From assembly GCA_037447655.1 (NCBI GenBank), contig JBBHKE010000791.1, positions 77,501 to 113,445 of the forward strand: 35,945 nucleotides of DNA. The letters run 5' to 3'. The notes beneath the pieces were generated by a model, which had not been told where the DNA came from, did not search any database, and saw nothing but the letters and a program-made list of their open reading frames with translations. This document shows, in pieces, positions 8,657-19,579 of the stretch; position 1 is the stretch's first letter, and the number at the start of each line of letters is the position of its first letter. Both the position numbers and the translations under genes were made by a program. The stretch is from Zygnema cylindricum. Taxonomy: Eukaryota; Streptophyta; Zygnematophyceae; Zygnematales; Zygnemataceae.

Positions 8657-10745
8657 CTCTAGGGTGCCCATATTTGATGGATCAGACTTTCTTTATTGGG
8701 AAATGATGATGGAGGGAGAACTATTTGAGAAGCATCTATGGGGCATAGTGTCTGGACAAATTCGATGCCCACCTCCACCTGGGTTTGGAGGGACAAGTTT
8801 TTCTGGCACCTCCGCCTCTACAGTTCGAAGAACTGCTGCCACCATCACCGAGGATGAAGACGAGGAAGGAGAAGAGATTGTCATGGAAAGAGAAAAGGAA
8901 GGAGTTGCAACTCAAGTACCACCATTGCCGAAGGCGATACCAGCAGCAGCACCACCAGCAACAACGACAAGGGTTCAGACCTAAAGATCAGAGTATGAAA
9001 AGTGGAACTACAAAGACAAGGTTGCTAAACTCTTAATTCTTAAAAGTATAGCAAAGGGCATTGCCATTCCCCTTATGCATGTTAAATCTTCATCTCAGAT
9101 TTGGATATCACTAGTTAACAAATATAAGAGTGGATCATTGCAGCAGCAACAGTTGGCAGAAAACAAGATTGCAGCTTATACTTATAAGGGAGGAAGTATG
9201 GATAATTATTGCAATGATTTAGGAGCATTGTTTGGAGAGTTAGAGAGTGCAGGTAACTCATGGTCTGAGAGACAAAGAGTGAACACATTAATGATGAAAC
9301 TACCTAAAGAGTATGAGAATATCATTAACCGATTGCAGGACATAGGAGATAGCAATTGGAATTGGGATGACACTGTGGGAATGATTTTAGTGAAAGAAAG
9401 CACCATAGGGCTTAGGAGAGGGAGTCCAAGTGTTCAAGCATTGTCTGCAAGAGCTGATTGGCGGAAGCGTGATGAGGAGAGAGGGAAAGATCCCTATCGA
9501 AACTTTGGTGGAAGAGGACAAGGAGGTGGCAGATTTGATAGACAGGGGAGAGGAACTTCTCGAGGAGGATTATGTCACTTCTGCAAGAAACCGGGACACT
9601 ATATGGCAGATTGTGTCAGACTTGCTGATCTTCGATTGAAAGATGGTCAAGGAACCTCAAAGGACGGAGGAAAGAAAAAGGCTTTCCTGACTCAAGTTCT
9701 TGATGAGGAAGTGGAAGAAAAAACTGAACCTGAAGAGGAGCTTGAGGAGCTTCTCCTTAATCCGAAAAACACTGAAAAGCATGTCGACATTCCACGGAGA
9801 CAAAAGTGTGCTTTCGGAGGTAAGAGGGATCCACCCGAGGATGGGTGGATCATAGACTCAGGGGCTTCAATGCATATGTGCAAAGATAAACGGTGGTTCA
9901 CTAAACTGAGAAAGATCCCAACAGTTGAGATAGAGTACGGAGATGGTAGAGTAGAAACCACAAGTCTTGTTGGAACTGTTGACTTGAAGGTTCTAGTTGA
10001 TGGAAAGGCCTCAATTGTAACACTCTCAGACGTTCTTTACATTCCACAGCTTAGCAAGAACCTAGTCTCAACAGCTGTCCTAGATGAAAAGGAGTTTGAA
10101 ACAGGAACTAGGAAAGGAATCTTCACAGCAAGCTTTGATAATGAGGTTTATTTCATGGCTAGGAAAGGCAGTCAAGGAATGTTCAAAATTGTACTTTGCA
10201 ATGAAAAGAGTGTTCTCTACTCGTGTGCAAGTGAGATGATGCTTTGGCATAAAAGGTTGGGGCATGTGCATCTAGATACATTAAAGAAAATGAAGAAAAA
10301 GGGAATAGTGGAGGGTATTACTTTTGAAGATGATGAGACCTTTGATGATTGTAGTGGATGTGCCCAAGGGAAGATTCATAGACTTCCATTTCCAAAGGCA
10401 ACCACATTTAGGAGAGAGAAAGTATTAGATCTAGTTCACACTGATGTTTGGGGACCTGCTAGGTATGCTTCACATGGGGGGAAGAGATGGATGTTAACTA
10501 TCACAGATGATTGGTCTAGATACACGAAGGTATACTTTCTCAGACATAAGTCAGAGGTATTAAGATGTTTCAAAGAGTATAAAGTATGGAGTGAAAAGCT
10601 ACATGAAACCTCAATAAAAAAGATAAGAAGTGATAATGGGAAAGAATACACCTCAAGGGATTTTGAATAATATCTTAAAGAAGAAGGAATTCATCATGAG
10701 AAAACTGTTCCCTATAATCCGGAACAAAATCGAGTAGCAGAAAGA
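8646..10745 (+). pseudogene. E2 gag-protease-integrase part (two in-frame stops)
   Basis: The frame starts at ATG 8646 inside the primer-binding site. An in-frame TAA lies upstream at 8634 with no ATG between, so this is the first possible start. Residues 1-40 (MGPPSRVPIFDGSDFLYWEM...) look like the copia gag N-terminus. After a TAA at 8982 the same frame continues with gag and a zinc knuckle CHFCKKPGHYMADC (from residue 310). Protease DSGA follows at about residue 404, then the integrase HxxxxH/CxxC zinc region (HKRLGH...CSGCAQGK). The DD35E triad is D600 (HTDVWGP), D663 (SDNGKEY) and E699 (RVAER). A TAA at codon 675 (10668-10670) falls between D663 and E699. The usual QNGVAER reads QNRVAER here. 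Apart from the stops the frame is intact. Confidence 0.88.
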
Positions 10746-13091
10746 GTGAATAGAACTTTAGGAGATATGTCCAGAAGTATGTTAAGTGACAAGAGGATAG
10801 GGCTGCAGTTTTGGGCTGAGTCTATGAACTATGCTAATTTCATCAAAAATAGAGTCTTAACTTCAGCAAATAAGGAGGAAACTCCGTATGAGAGGTGGAC
10901 AGGAAGAAAGCCTGATTTGTCTAGTTTGAGGGTGTTCGGAAGTCAAGTCTACAGTTTGGATTCCGATAAGACTAAATGGAAGTTAGAGGGAAGAGGGAAA
11001 CCAAGATATCTTGTAGGATATGATGAGAGCACAAAAGGATACCGAGTGTATGACTTGAAAAAGAGAGATATAATTCTAGTAAAACACATAGTGGTGATGA
11101 ATGAAGAGAAGTCCATTGATCCATTCAAATATAATAAGGAAGTCAAAATCAGATTTGAAACGGATCAGTTTTCTGACTTTGACTTTGAAAATGAAGAGAA
11201 GGAAGAGGGAGAAAAAGAAAAATCTGCAGATCTACCAAAGGAGAAGGAGGAAAGGACAACATCCGAGGCAACGCCACAATACGAAGTGGAAACCGATGAG
11301 GAACTTGATGAGACACCGGAATTGGAAGATAGGGGAGCTGAAAATCTCCCAAAACGAAACCCAAGGATGCCTTCCATACCGGCGTCCGATTTTGAAGGGG
11401 GAAGAAGAAGTAGTAAACGACTTCAAGAAAGACAAGTAAATAACCAACTCACAAAGATGTCTCACCCAGATGTACCTCAAACATACTTAGAGGCCATAAA
11501 CACTCCAGAAAGTAGCTGGTGGATCACAGCTATAAATGAAGAAATGGCCTCTATCATGGAAGCCAATACATGGGAGTTGGTAGATTGTCCACCGGACCGA
11601 AAACCGATCAGATGTAAGTGGGTGTTTAAACTTAAATTAAACCCGGATAATACCATCGAGAGGTACAAAGCTAGGTTAGTTGCAAAAGGTTATACACAGA
11701 AAGAGGGGATAGACTACGAAGAAACCTTTGCACCTGTAGTCAGATTTCCTTCTGTTAGAATCCTTTTAAGTATAGCCGCAGCGGAGGATATAGAAATCCA
11801 CCAGATGGATATTAAAACTGCCTTTTTGCACGGAGAGTTGGAAGAAGAAATTTACATGAGGCAACCGGAAGGATTCGTGGAAAGTGGGGAAGAAAATAAA
11901 GTTTGCAAAGTGATAAAGTCACTCTATGGGCTTAAGCAAGCCCCGCAACAGTGGAATATAAAGCTCGACGAATTTCTGACCGGTTTGGGATATATCAAAA
12001 TTAGTTCAGATCACTCTATATATTTATTTGAGGATGAGAATGGAGTGATGTTTATTGCTATTTATGTGGATGATTTGTTGGTCTTAAGCAAGTCCTTGGA
12101 TAAAATTAACAAACTAAAACGGGATCTTAGAAGCAGTTTTGATATGAAAGATCTTGGGGAAGCAAAGTACATTTGGGAATTCAGATGGAGAGAGATAGAG
12201 GGAATAGAATTATAAGACTCACTCAAAAAGAAGGAATCGGTAATATGCTAGAAAAAATTTCAAATGGAGAAAGCAAACGGATGTACTACTCCCATGGATT
12301 TGAAAAAAGTGAGTGAGGGGAGTGAAGAGGGAGGAATATTCATCATTAATGATGAGATGGACGAGATAGAAAGAAAATTTATGGAAAATATCCCTTATCG
12401 GCAGATTGTAGGCAGTTTAATGTATTTTATGAATTGTACCCGTCCGGATATAGCTGCAGCTGTAGGTGTCCTTAGTAGAAATCTAAATGAACCAAGAAAG
12501 AGAGATTGGGAGGCTGCCAAAAGGGTGATGAAGTATTTGGTGGGGACAAGGGAATTATGGTTGCATTTGGGAGGGGAGCACACTGACATCACCACTTGGA
12601 GTGATGCCAGTTATGGAGATGTGCCTTTAAAGAGGTGTACGACTGGATATGTGTTGCAAATTGGATCCGGTGCATGTTGTTGGAGTAGCAAGCAACAAAA
12701 AGTAGTTGCTCAGTCCACTATGGAGGCTGAATACATGGCTTCCTGTGCTGCCACCAAAGAATTAATGTTGGTTAAATCTCTTCTTGAAGAACTTGGGTTC
12801 ATGAAGTCTGGAACTCAAAATGTTTTTTGTGATAATCAAGCTGCTATCTCGATTGCAGCTAATCCGAAACATCACTACAAAGCTAAGCATATGGATATTA
12901 GACTAAGCTTTGTCAGAGAGAAGGTAGAAAATAAAATTATTAAACTGGTTCATAAAAATGATAGAGAAATGATTGCAGACATGATGACAAAAGCAGTGCC
13001 TTCCCCTAAGACGATTTATTGCAGAGAAAACTGTGGATTAAAATTGAAAAGTGACTCGGAATTAAGGGGAGTGTTGAAAAGAGGTAATTAA
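10746..13091 (+). pseudogene. E2 integrase end, reverse transcriptase and RNase H
   Basis: Same frame as gag. It holds the integrase C-terminus (TPYERWTGRKPDLSSLRVFG), an acidic linker, and RT from about 11510. RT shows IKTAFLHGELEEEIYMRQPE, SLYGLKQAPQQWN and the catalytic YVDD (12063-12074). A one-base loss in the T run at 12171-12177 and a one-base gain in the A run at 12252-12257 shift and then restore the frame. RNase H follows: WSDASY, STMEAEY, FCDNQAAISIAANPKHH and KHMDIRLSFVREKV. The frame runs through the purine tract and stops about 20 bases inside the 3' LTR (TAA 13089-13091). Both indels lie in homopolymers, so sequencing error is possible. Confidence 0.88.
13064..13071 (+). other. 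Polypurine tract of E2
   Basis: AAGGGGAG immediately before the 3' LTR. Confidence 0.85.
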
Positions 13092-13961
13092 TAGTTCACT
13101 TCCCTATTTTAGTTTTGTTTTAAAGAAAGAGAGTAAGGGTCAATGTCGCGCCATGGCTGCCGCCATATTTAGAAAGTGGCAGTTTTTGCAGTTAAGGGTA
13201 TTTTCCTAAAATGAAGTCTAGGTCTAGATTTGAACCTGTGACCTCTAAATTCTCTATAGCCTAATGCCTTAACCATTAAGGCGTTACAAAACGATACACG
13301 TGACGGGTTTCATAAATATATAAACATTAACGAAACAGCTAATTAACAGCAGACTAACCAAAAGGAGCAATTTCTGCATGTACGCGAATCTGAACCGTGT
13401 AAAATATGTTTTGATCGGACGGCCGGCATTATAGCCGCCACGCGAAGTGAACTTTTTGGCGGCATACGGAGATAGCGTCACGCGGTGCCACGTGGCGTCA
13501 CATTATTTGATACCGGAGAAGATGGGAGGAGGAACCATGGCTTCCGATATGATAGGTGTCACCTTGTAGACCTTGTCGTACAATGGTCGTACAATAAGTA
13601 CATCGCCCATTGTACCTTCTTGTACTTTATAGTGTTCCTATTGGACTAGGGTTTAATAGTAGGTAGTCGTGAGTAGGCAGACCAAGACTAAGTAATATTT
13701 AGGTACCTCTCTCTCTAAGAGAGCTTGTAACTATAAAGGTCATCTTTGACCAGCCATAACTTACTGCTCAGGTGAGAAAATTCAGTGATTCTTTTTGCGT
13801 TTGACTCAGGGGAGTCTTGTCCTCAGAGGGGTGAGAGTGGTCAGAATATTTGTGTGTCTGGGCGGCGCTTATTCAGCGGGAAAGTAGAAGGGGCAAATAT
13901 TATCCTAGAGGCTTTACATAGGCTGCTCATTCTGTGGGTCAATGGAGACCACAGAATTTCA
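13072..13961 (+). repeat. 3' LTR of E2
   Basis: TGTTGAAAAGAGG to AGAATTTCA, 890 bp, the same length as the 5' LTR. TATAAA is at 13732-13737. It is followed by TATAA (13962-13966). Confidence 0.93.
13215..13288 (-). other. tRNA-like block (antisense) in the E2 3' LTR
   Basis: Counterpart of the block in the 5' LTR. The B-box-like motif is at 13226-13236 and the A-box-like motif at 13265-13275, with one C-to-T change. Confidence 0.55.
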
Positions 13962-13966
13962 TATAA
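13962..13966. repeat. Target-site duplication of E2, right copy (TATAA)
   Basis: Identical to 7747-7751, so 7751 and 13967 were adjacent before E2 inserted. Confidence 0.9.
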
Positions 13967-14277
13967 CTTAGGACTTAGCCAATTTTGTAGTATCCAGTTT
14001 TGGGAATATGATTTTCTAAGGGCAGTTTTTGGGAAACTTCCAGACATCATATCTTATGGTTTACTTGGTCATTTGGGCTGCAATTTTGGGAATTGTCATT
14101 TAACTGTATTTTGTATCATTGTGGCAAATTTGAAGCATATTGGCTTTGTGAGTCAGATTTTGTGTCAGTTATAAGTTGGCTGTTGAGTAGGTACTTTGAT
14201 AGTTTCTGATGTTTTTCATGTCTACTTCCACTACTACTGCTGGTTCTCCGACTGCAACGGTGGTTGTAGAACAACAC
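13967..14277 (+). mobile_element. E1-type LTR end, leader and gag start
   Basis: Continuation of the interrupted E1-type LTR. It aligns loosely with 4460-4734: both have GGACTTAG, then TTGTGGCAAATTTG, then a gag ATG. Here the ATG at 14218 gives MSTSTTTAGSPTATVVVEQH. An ordinary 3' LTR is not followed by a leader and gag, so this LTR also served as the 5' LTR of a second E1-type element. That element is cut off at 14278 by E3 sequence. Confidence 0.65.
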
Positions 14278-14369
14278 TATACTCATACAAAGACCAAGGG
14301 GCTGAGGTTATCCTAGAGGCTCCTGGTAAGCTGCTTGCTCTGAGTACCAAAAGAGGTCTCAGAGTTGCA
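14278..14369 (+). repeat. Truncated 5' LTR of E3 (92 bp of U5)
   Basis: Begins TATACTCATACAAAGACC and ends AGAGTTGCA. It aligns with the last 92 bp of the E4 3' LTR (25386-25477) and with 19987-20078. Confidence 0.8.
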
Positions 14370-14384
14370 GGTTATGGGCCCACC
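14370..14384 (+). promoter_or_regulatory. Half tRNA-iMet primer-binding site (E3)
   Basis: GGTTATGGGCCCACC, identical to E2, directly after the LTR. The gag ATG at 14374 lies inside it. Confidence 0.78.
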
Positions 14385-17300
14385 CTCTAGGGTGCCCCTA
14401 TTCAATGGGACTGGGTTAATCTATTGGGAAAGTATGATGATAGGAGCCCTATGTGAGAAATTTTTTTGGGGAATAGTGAGTGGGCAGGTGAAGCGCCCAT
14501 TCCGTTTTGCTTTCCCTGTAGGGTTTGTAGGAAGCAGATTTAGAAGGAAACCATATCCACCTCCATCAGAGGACTCAGATGACGGAGAAAGCGTCATGAT
14601 TGAAAAGGAGAAAGAAAAAGAGAAAACCACACTTATAGCAACCGAATCTGCTTTCATGTCTCCTATTCCGAGAACTAAGGAGAATGACATCAATACCTGG
14701 GACTACAACAACATGGCGGCTAAGCACTTTGTCCTCCGTCATCTCACTCAATGACTCGCAGGTCCTCATTTGCAGGTGGAAAGGGCATCCTATCTGTCGG
14801 ATGCACTTATAGAGATGTAGCGTAGCGGTACTATTCAGGAATAGAAGCTAGCAGATAAAAGTATCAATGGATACTTTCACAAAGGAGAGAAGATGCTCGA
14901 TTTTTGCAATGAGCTTGCTATACTGTTCATGGAGTTAGAATGTGTCGGAAAAGTAGAAACCGATAAGGCAAAGGTTCACTCCCTACTCATGAAACTACCC
15001 GATGAGTATGAGAACATTCTGAACCGGGTACAGGATCTGCCAGACTCTTGGTGGATATGGAATTCGGTAGTTGGTATGATCCTCGTCCAAGAGAACACAA
15101 TCGAAATCCGAAGGGCAGTTAAGAGTGGACAAGCCTTGGCAGCCGGAGCAAGTTGGAGAAACAAAGATTCACGGAAACCCCTTAGATGTCACGGAAGGGA
15201 AGACCAGAAAAATCACTCCGATGAGTCTGGAACAAGGGGACCCAAGGGGCTTTGTCATTTTTGCAAGAAACCCGGGCATTACATGGCGGAATGTACCAAA
15301 CTGATCGAGCTTCAGATAAAAGAGGGGTAGACCAGGGGTCAGCCACGAGGGAAGAAAAAGGCACTTGTCACACTGGTACTCGAGGAGAAATCCGATGAGG
15401 AGGGCGACGAACTTCTTTTGGATGAGGAAGTGGAGGCAAAGACAGAAGTCGAAATCGCACGAAAGCAAAAATGTGCTTTTGGTTGACTTAAAGGTGAAAG
15501 AGGATGGATTGTGGATTCAGGTGCCTCCATGCACATGTGAAAGGATAAGCATCTGTTCACTAAGCTGAGAAATATCCCTACAGTAGAGATTGAATATGGG
15601 GATGGGACGGTAGTTACCACTACTTATGTAGGATAAATAGATCTGAAAGTCATAGTGGAGGGAAAAACCTCAATAGTTACGTTCTCCGATGTATTGTTTA
15701 TTCCAGAGTTAAAGAAAAACCTTATCTCTACATTTGTATTAGATGATAAAAGATTTGAAACTAGCACTAGAAAAGGAGTTTTTACAGCTAGCTTTGAGGA
15801 AGATGTGTATTTCACTGCTGAGAAAGGTAGCCAAGGAATGTTCAAGGTCGCTTTAAGTAATGAAAAACTCAAACTTTACTATGCTTCTGTTAATGATATT
15901 ATGTTGTGGCATAAGAGACTTGGGCATGTGAATCTAGAAAAATTAAAAGGAATGAAAAAATTGGGAGTAGATAAAGGGATACGTTTTGGGGAAAATGAGA
16001 ATTTAAGTGATTCCAATGGGTGTGCTCAAGGTAAAGCACACAGATTTCCATTTCCAAAGGAAGCAACTTATAAAGGAGAAAAAGTTCTTGATTTGGTACA
16101 CACGAACATTTGGGGACCGGCAATAGTGCCATCACCCGGAGGAAAACGATTTATGCTAACCATTACCGATGATTGGTCTCGGTACTGCCGGGTATATTTT
16201 TTGAAAAACAAATTAGAAACTCCGGAGTATTTCAAACTATATAAAGCATGGGCCGAGGAGCTTCACGAGATCTCAATAAAGAGAGTAAGAAGTGACAATG
16301 GAGGGAAATACACCTCCAATCACTTTGAATAATTCTTAAGAGAAGATGGTGTGCAACACCAAAAGACAGTTCCGAAAAAACCCGGAACAGAATGGTGTTG
16401 CGGAGAGATTGAATAGGACACTTAATGATAGTTCTCGGAGTATGTTGTCAGATAAAAGGATAGGAAAAAGATTTTGGGCCGAAGCTATGAATTGTGCTAA
16501 TTATTTGAGAAATAGAGTACTTACATCGGCAGTGAAAGAATAAACTCCATATGAAAGATGGTCCGGCCGAAAACCAAATTTATCTCACGTAAAGGTTTTC
16601 GGCAGTAAAGTCTTCAGTTTAGATACATACACATCTAATTGGAAACTAGATCCGAAAGGGAAACCCGTATACTTTCTAAGATATGATGAGGATGTAAAAG
16701 GGTATAGAGTGTATGATCTAAAAAGAACAGATATAAATTTGGTGAAGCACTTGGTAGCTATGGATGAAGGGAAGTTGGTAGATCCCTTCGAATCCTCAAA
16801 GTCAGTCAGAATCAGATTTGAGTCAGACAATTCTGATGACTTTCACCTTCCTAACTATCCAGGTCTCCAAGAAGATGATACTTTTGCAGGGTCGGACGAT
16901 ATATTTGCAGGCTCAAAACAGAACGAGAAAGACTTGGAAACACCGGTGACACCCATACTTGAAGCGGAAGACGTGGTGGAAAGGAATATGGATCCGAGGG
17001 ACGAGGAGAAGCCGTGGTGATTCGAAAGAATCCACGAGAACCATCTATTCCGTGCCGTGGTGATTCGAAAGAATCCACGGAAACCATCTATTCCGGACAC
17101 AAATTTTGAAGTAAGAAGAAGAAGGAGCAAAAGGCTTCAAGAGAAATAAGTTAACAACAAGGTAACTAAACTTTCTCACGCGGATGAACCTCAAACATAT
17201 AGAGAGGCAATGAACTGCCCAGAGAGAAACCAATGGAAGACAGCCATCAATGAAGAGATGGCTTCAATCATGCGGCTGATACATGGGAGTTGGTGGACTG

Positions 17301-18775
17301 CCCAGCTGATCGCAAACCAATTGGATGCAAGTGGGTTTTCAAATTAAAGCTGAATCCTGAGAATACAATTGAGTGGTGTAAGGCCCGGTTAGTGGCCAAA
17401 GGTTTTACGCAGAAAGAGGGAATAGACTATGAAAAAACCTTTGCTCCGGTCGTCAGATTTCCCTCGGTCCGGATACTTCTCAGTCTGGCAGCTGTAGAAG
17501 ACATGGAAATACACCAGATAGACATAAAAATTGCCTTCTTGCATGGAGAATTAGAGGAGGAAATCTTCATGCGACAGCCGGAAGGATTTGTGGAACAAGG
17601 AGAAGAAAGTAAAGTATGTCGGCTGATCAAATCTCTCTATGGTTTAAAACAGGCGCCCAGACAGTGGAACAAGAAACTTGATGAGTTCCTTACTAGTCTG
17701 GGATCCATTTGAATCAGTTCAGATCATTCAATTTATGCTTTTGAAGATGAGAAAGGTGTCATCTTTATTGCAATTTACGTTGATGACTTGCTTGTTCTGA
17801 GTAAGCCAATGGAGAAAATAAACAAACTATAAACGGATCTGAAAAGAAGATTTGACATGAAGGGCATGGAGGAAGCAAAGTATATTCTGGGAATAAAAGT
17901 AGAGAGAGATAAAGAAAAGAGAATGATTAGACAAACTCAGAAAGAGGCAATTGGAAACATGTTGGAAAAATTTCAGATGGACAAAGCCAACAGTTGTACA
18001 ACTCCCATGGATCTAAAGAATGGAAGTGAGGGGAGTGAGGAAGGAGACATCCTAATTCTACATGATGAACTAGGTCCCGAAGAGAGGAAGTTCATGCAGA
18101 CTTTATCCCATACAGAAAGGTAGTGGGCAGTCTGATTTATATCATGAATTGTACCAGGCCGCATTTGGCAGCAGCTGTAGGAGGGCTAAGTAGGAGTCTG
18201 AATGCTCCTACCAAAAGGGATTGGGAAGCTGCTAAGAGAGTCCTCAGATATCTCATTAGAACTAGGGATCTATGGTTGTATCTGAGTGGGGAAAATACAG
18301 ACATCACCACTTGGAGTGATGCCAGCTATGGGGATGCTCCGATGCGAAAATGTACATCTAGATATGTGTTGTATGTGGGGGATGGTGCTTGTTGCTGGAG
18401 CAGTAAGCAGCAAAAGGTCACTGCTCAGACCACCATGGAGGCTGAATATATGGCATCTTGCTCTGCTGTGAAGAAATTGATGTGGGTCAAATCCTTGCTT
18501 GGTGAATTGGGGCATCTTTAGATTGGAATTCACAAAATATTATGTGATAATCAAGCAACAATTGCAATTGCTGCTAATCCTAAACATCACTTTAAAGCAA
18601 AGCACATGGATATTAGAAGAACTTTGTTAGGGAAAAGGTGGTGAACAAAATAATAAGTCTACAGTGTAAACCAGATAGTGAGATGGTGGCACACATGGTG
18701 ACAAAGCCTATGCCTTCTCCTAAATTAATTTTTCTACAGAGAGAAGTGTGGACTTAAACTTAAAACTGACTAGAA
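14374..18775 (+). pseudogene. E3 gag-pol pseudogene
   Basis: Reads MGPPSRVPLFNGTGLIYWES, then gag with the knuckle CHFCKKPGHYMAEC (about 15256). Protease (IVDSGASMHM, then a stop) is followed by integrase: HKRLGH, CAQGK, the first Asp block as VHTNIWGP with Asp to Asn, RSDNGGKY, and VAERLNRTL. RT has IAFLHGELEEEIFMRQPEGF and YVDDLL. RNase H has WSDASYGDAPM, TMEAEYMAS and CDNQATIAIAANPKHH. Stops shared with E4 lie at 14818, 15328, 15484, 15538, 16330, 17147 and 18519, with a shared frameshift near 18100-18120. Private stops include those at about 15637 and 16540. A 43-bp tandem duplication lies at 17011-17095. Loss of the first catalytic Asp of integrase is a private E3 change. Confidence 0.88.
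17011..17095 (+). repeat. 43-bp tandem duplication in the E3 pol linker
   Basis: GCCGTGGTGATTCGAAAGAA starts at 17011 and again at 17054. The same duplication occurs in E4 (22708 and 22751) but not in E2, so it predates the split of E3 and E4. Confidence 0.85.
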
Positions 18776-18778
18776 AAT

Positions 18779-18786
18779 AAGGGGAG
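18779..18786 (+). other. Polypurine tract of E3
   Basis: AAGGGGAG directly before TGTTGAAATT of the 3' LTR. Confidence 0.8.
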
Positions 18787-19579
18787 TGTTGAAATTAAAG
18801 GTTTACTTAGGTATTTTCTAGGTTACTTAATTGATTTTAATAGAAGTAGGAAAAAGCAGAGGCAGCCTCCTTCTAACTTCACTCTTTAGCCCCCATACTT
18901 GTCGTAGTCACTGAAGGTTGGAGAAAAAGCTAGAGCCATGGCTGCCTATGCTTCCCCTAAAGTCAGAAGGCAGCCTTTTGGTAAACTTACCAAAAAGGTT
19001 GACGGACCCAGGATTTGATCCTTGTACCTACCGTCCCTCCAAATAGCCTAACGTCGTTACCATGTAGCCTAGCACTTGTGTCGAAGTATATGGGGTACGA
19101 TAGCTACTTAAATATGTGGAAATAAAGAAGTTCATTATATCTGGAAATAAAGAAGTCCATTTAACTGAAGAACGAACCACAATCACATAGACATAGTTGG
19201 ATAGAATTACATCGAAAAGTACTGCCTGTAATTTAGACGGCTATAAATTTAGGTCGATATCAATCGAACGGCTAAAGAAGAAACCGACATCGCGCAATGG
19301 ACAATTTGGCGGTTTGCGGTCATAGCCACACCGAATGATACGTGGCGACGTGACATTGGATGGCGGCATCTCCGGGACATACCATGGCGAACCCGGATAT
19401 GTCAGGCGTCGTCTTCTTGGCCATGTTGTACAATGGCCGTAGAGAAAGTACTCCGGGCCAAGTACCTTACTGTAGTGTACAGTGAATTGATTGGCTCCGT
19501 ATTTCAGTAGTAGAGGGATAAGAGAGGGGTTTAGGACTTAGGAAAATATAGGTAGCCGCCTCTCTCTGAGAGAGCTTCT
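18787..19579 (+). repeat. 3' LTR of E3, incomplete
   Basis: TGTTGAAATTAAAGG to GAGAGAGCTTCT. It is collinear with 24478-25245 of E4. Where E4 continues into GTATAAAAGG (TATA box and U5), E3 switches at 19580 to the mirror segment, so R and U5 are missing. Confidence 0.85.
18998..19076 (-). other. tRNA-like block (antisense) in the E3 LTR
   Basis: On the minus strand, TGGTAACGACG (19052-19062) resembles an A box, and GGATCAAATCC (19011-19021) followed by TGGGTCCGTC resembles a B box and T arm. It occupies the same relative place as the block in the E2 LTR although the sequence differs. Confidence 0.55.

Larger units (their letters stand above)
7752..13961 (+). mobile_element. Full-length Ty1/copia retrotransposon E2
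   Basis: A structurally complete 6210-bp element. It has a 5' LTR 7752-8641, a half-tRNA primer-binding site 8642-8656, a gag-pol frame 8646 to about 13091, a purine tract 13064-13071, a 3' LTR 13072-13961 and a perfect 5-bp target duplication TATAA. The LTRs are both 890 bp and differ at about 26 positions by hand count (about 97% identity, no indels), so the insertion is moderately recent. It sits inside the E1 LTR. The gag-pol frame has two in-frame stops (8982, 10668) and a compensating pair of one-base indels (near 12172 and 12252), so this copy is probably not autonomous. Confidence 0.93.
14278..19579 (+). mobile_element. Ty1/copia element E3 (decayed, 5' LTR truncated)
   Basis: Relative of E2. 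Only the last 92 bp of its 5' LTR remain (14278-14369). They are followed by the primer-binding site (14370-14384), a decayed gag-pol (14374-18775), a purine tract (18779-18786) and a 3' LTR from 18787 that is collinear with the E4 LTR only to 19579. At least eight inactivating lesions are shared with E4, so the two copies descend from one dead ancestor by DNA duplication. Identity to E4 is about 94-95% in the stretches I compared. Confidence 0.85.

Noticed and set aside
8465-8662. A 65-codon open frame in E2 U5 that is similar in the other LTRs
   Set aside because: It lacks an ATG at its start and is out of frame with gag; similarity reflects LTR homology, not coding selection.
7752-13961. 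E2 as an intact autonomous retrotransposon
   Set aside because: In-frame stops at 8982 and 10668, Gly to Arg in QNGVAER, and two indels; only the structure (LTRs, sites, duplication) is complete.
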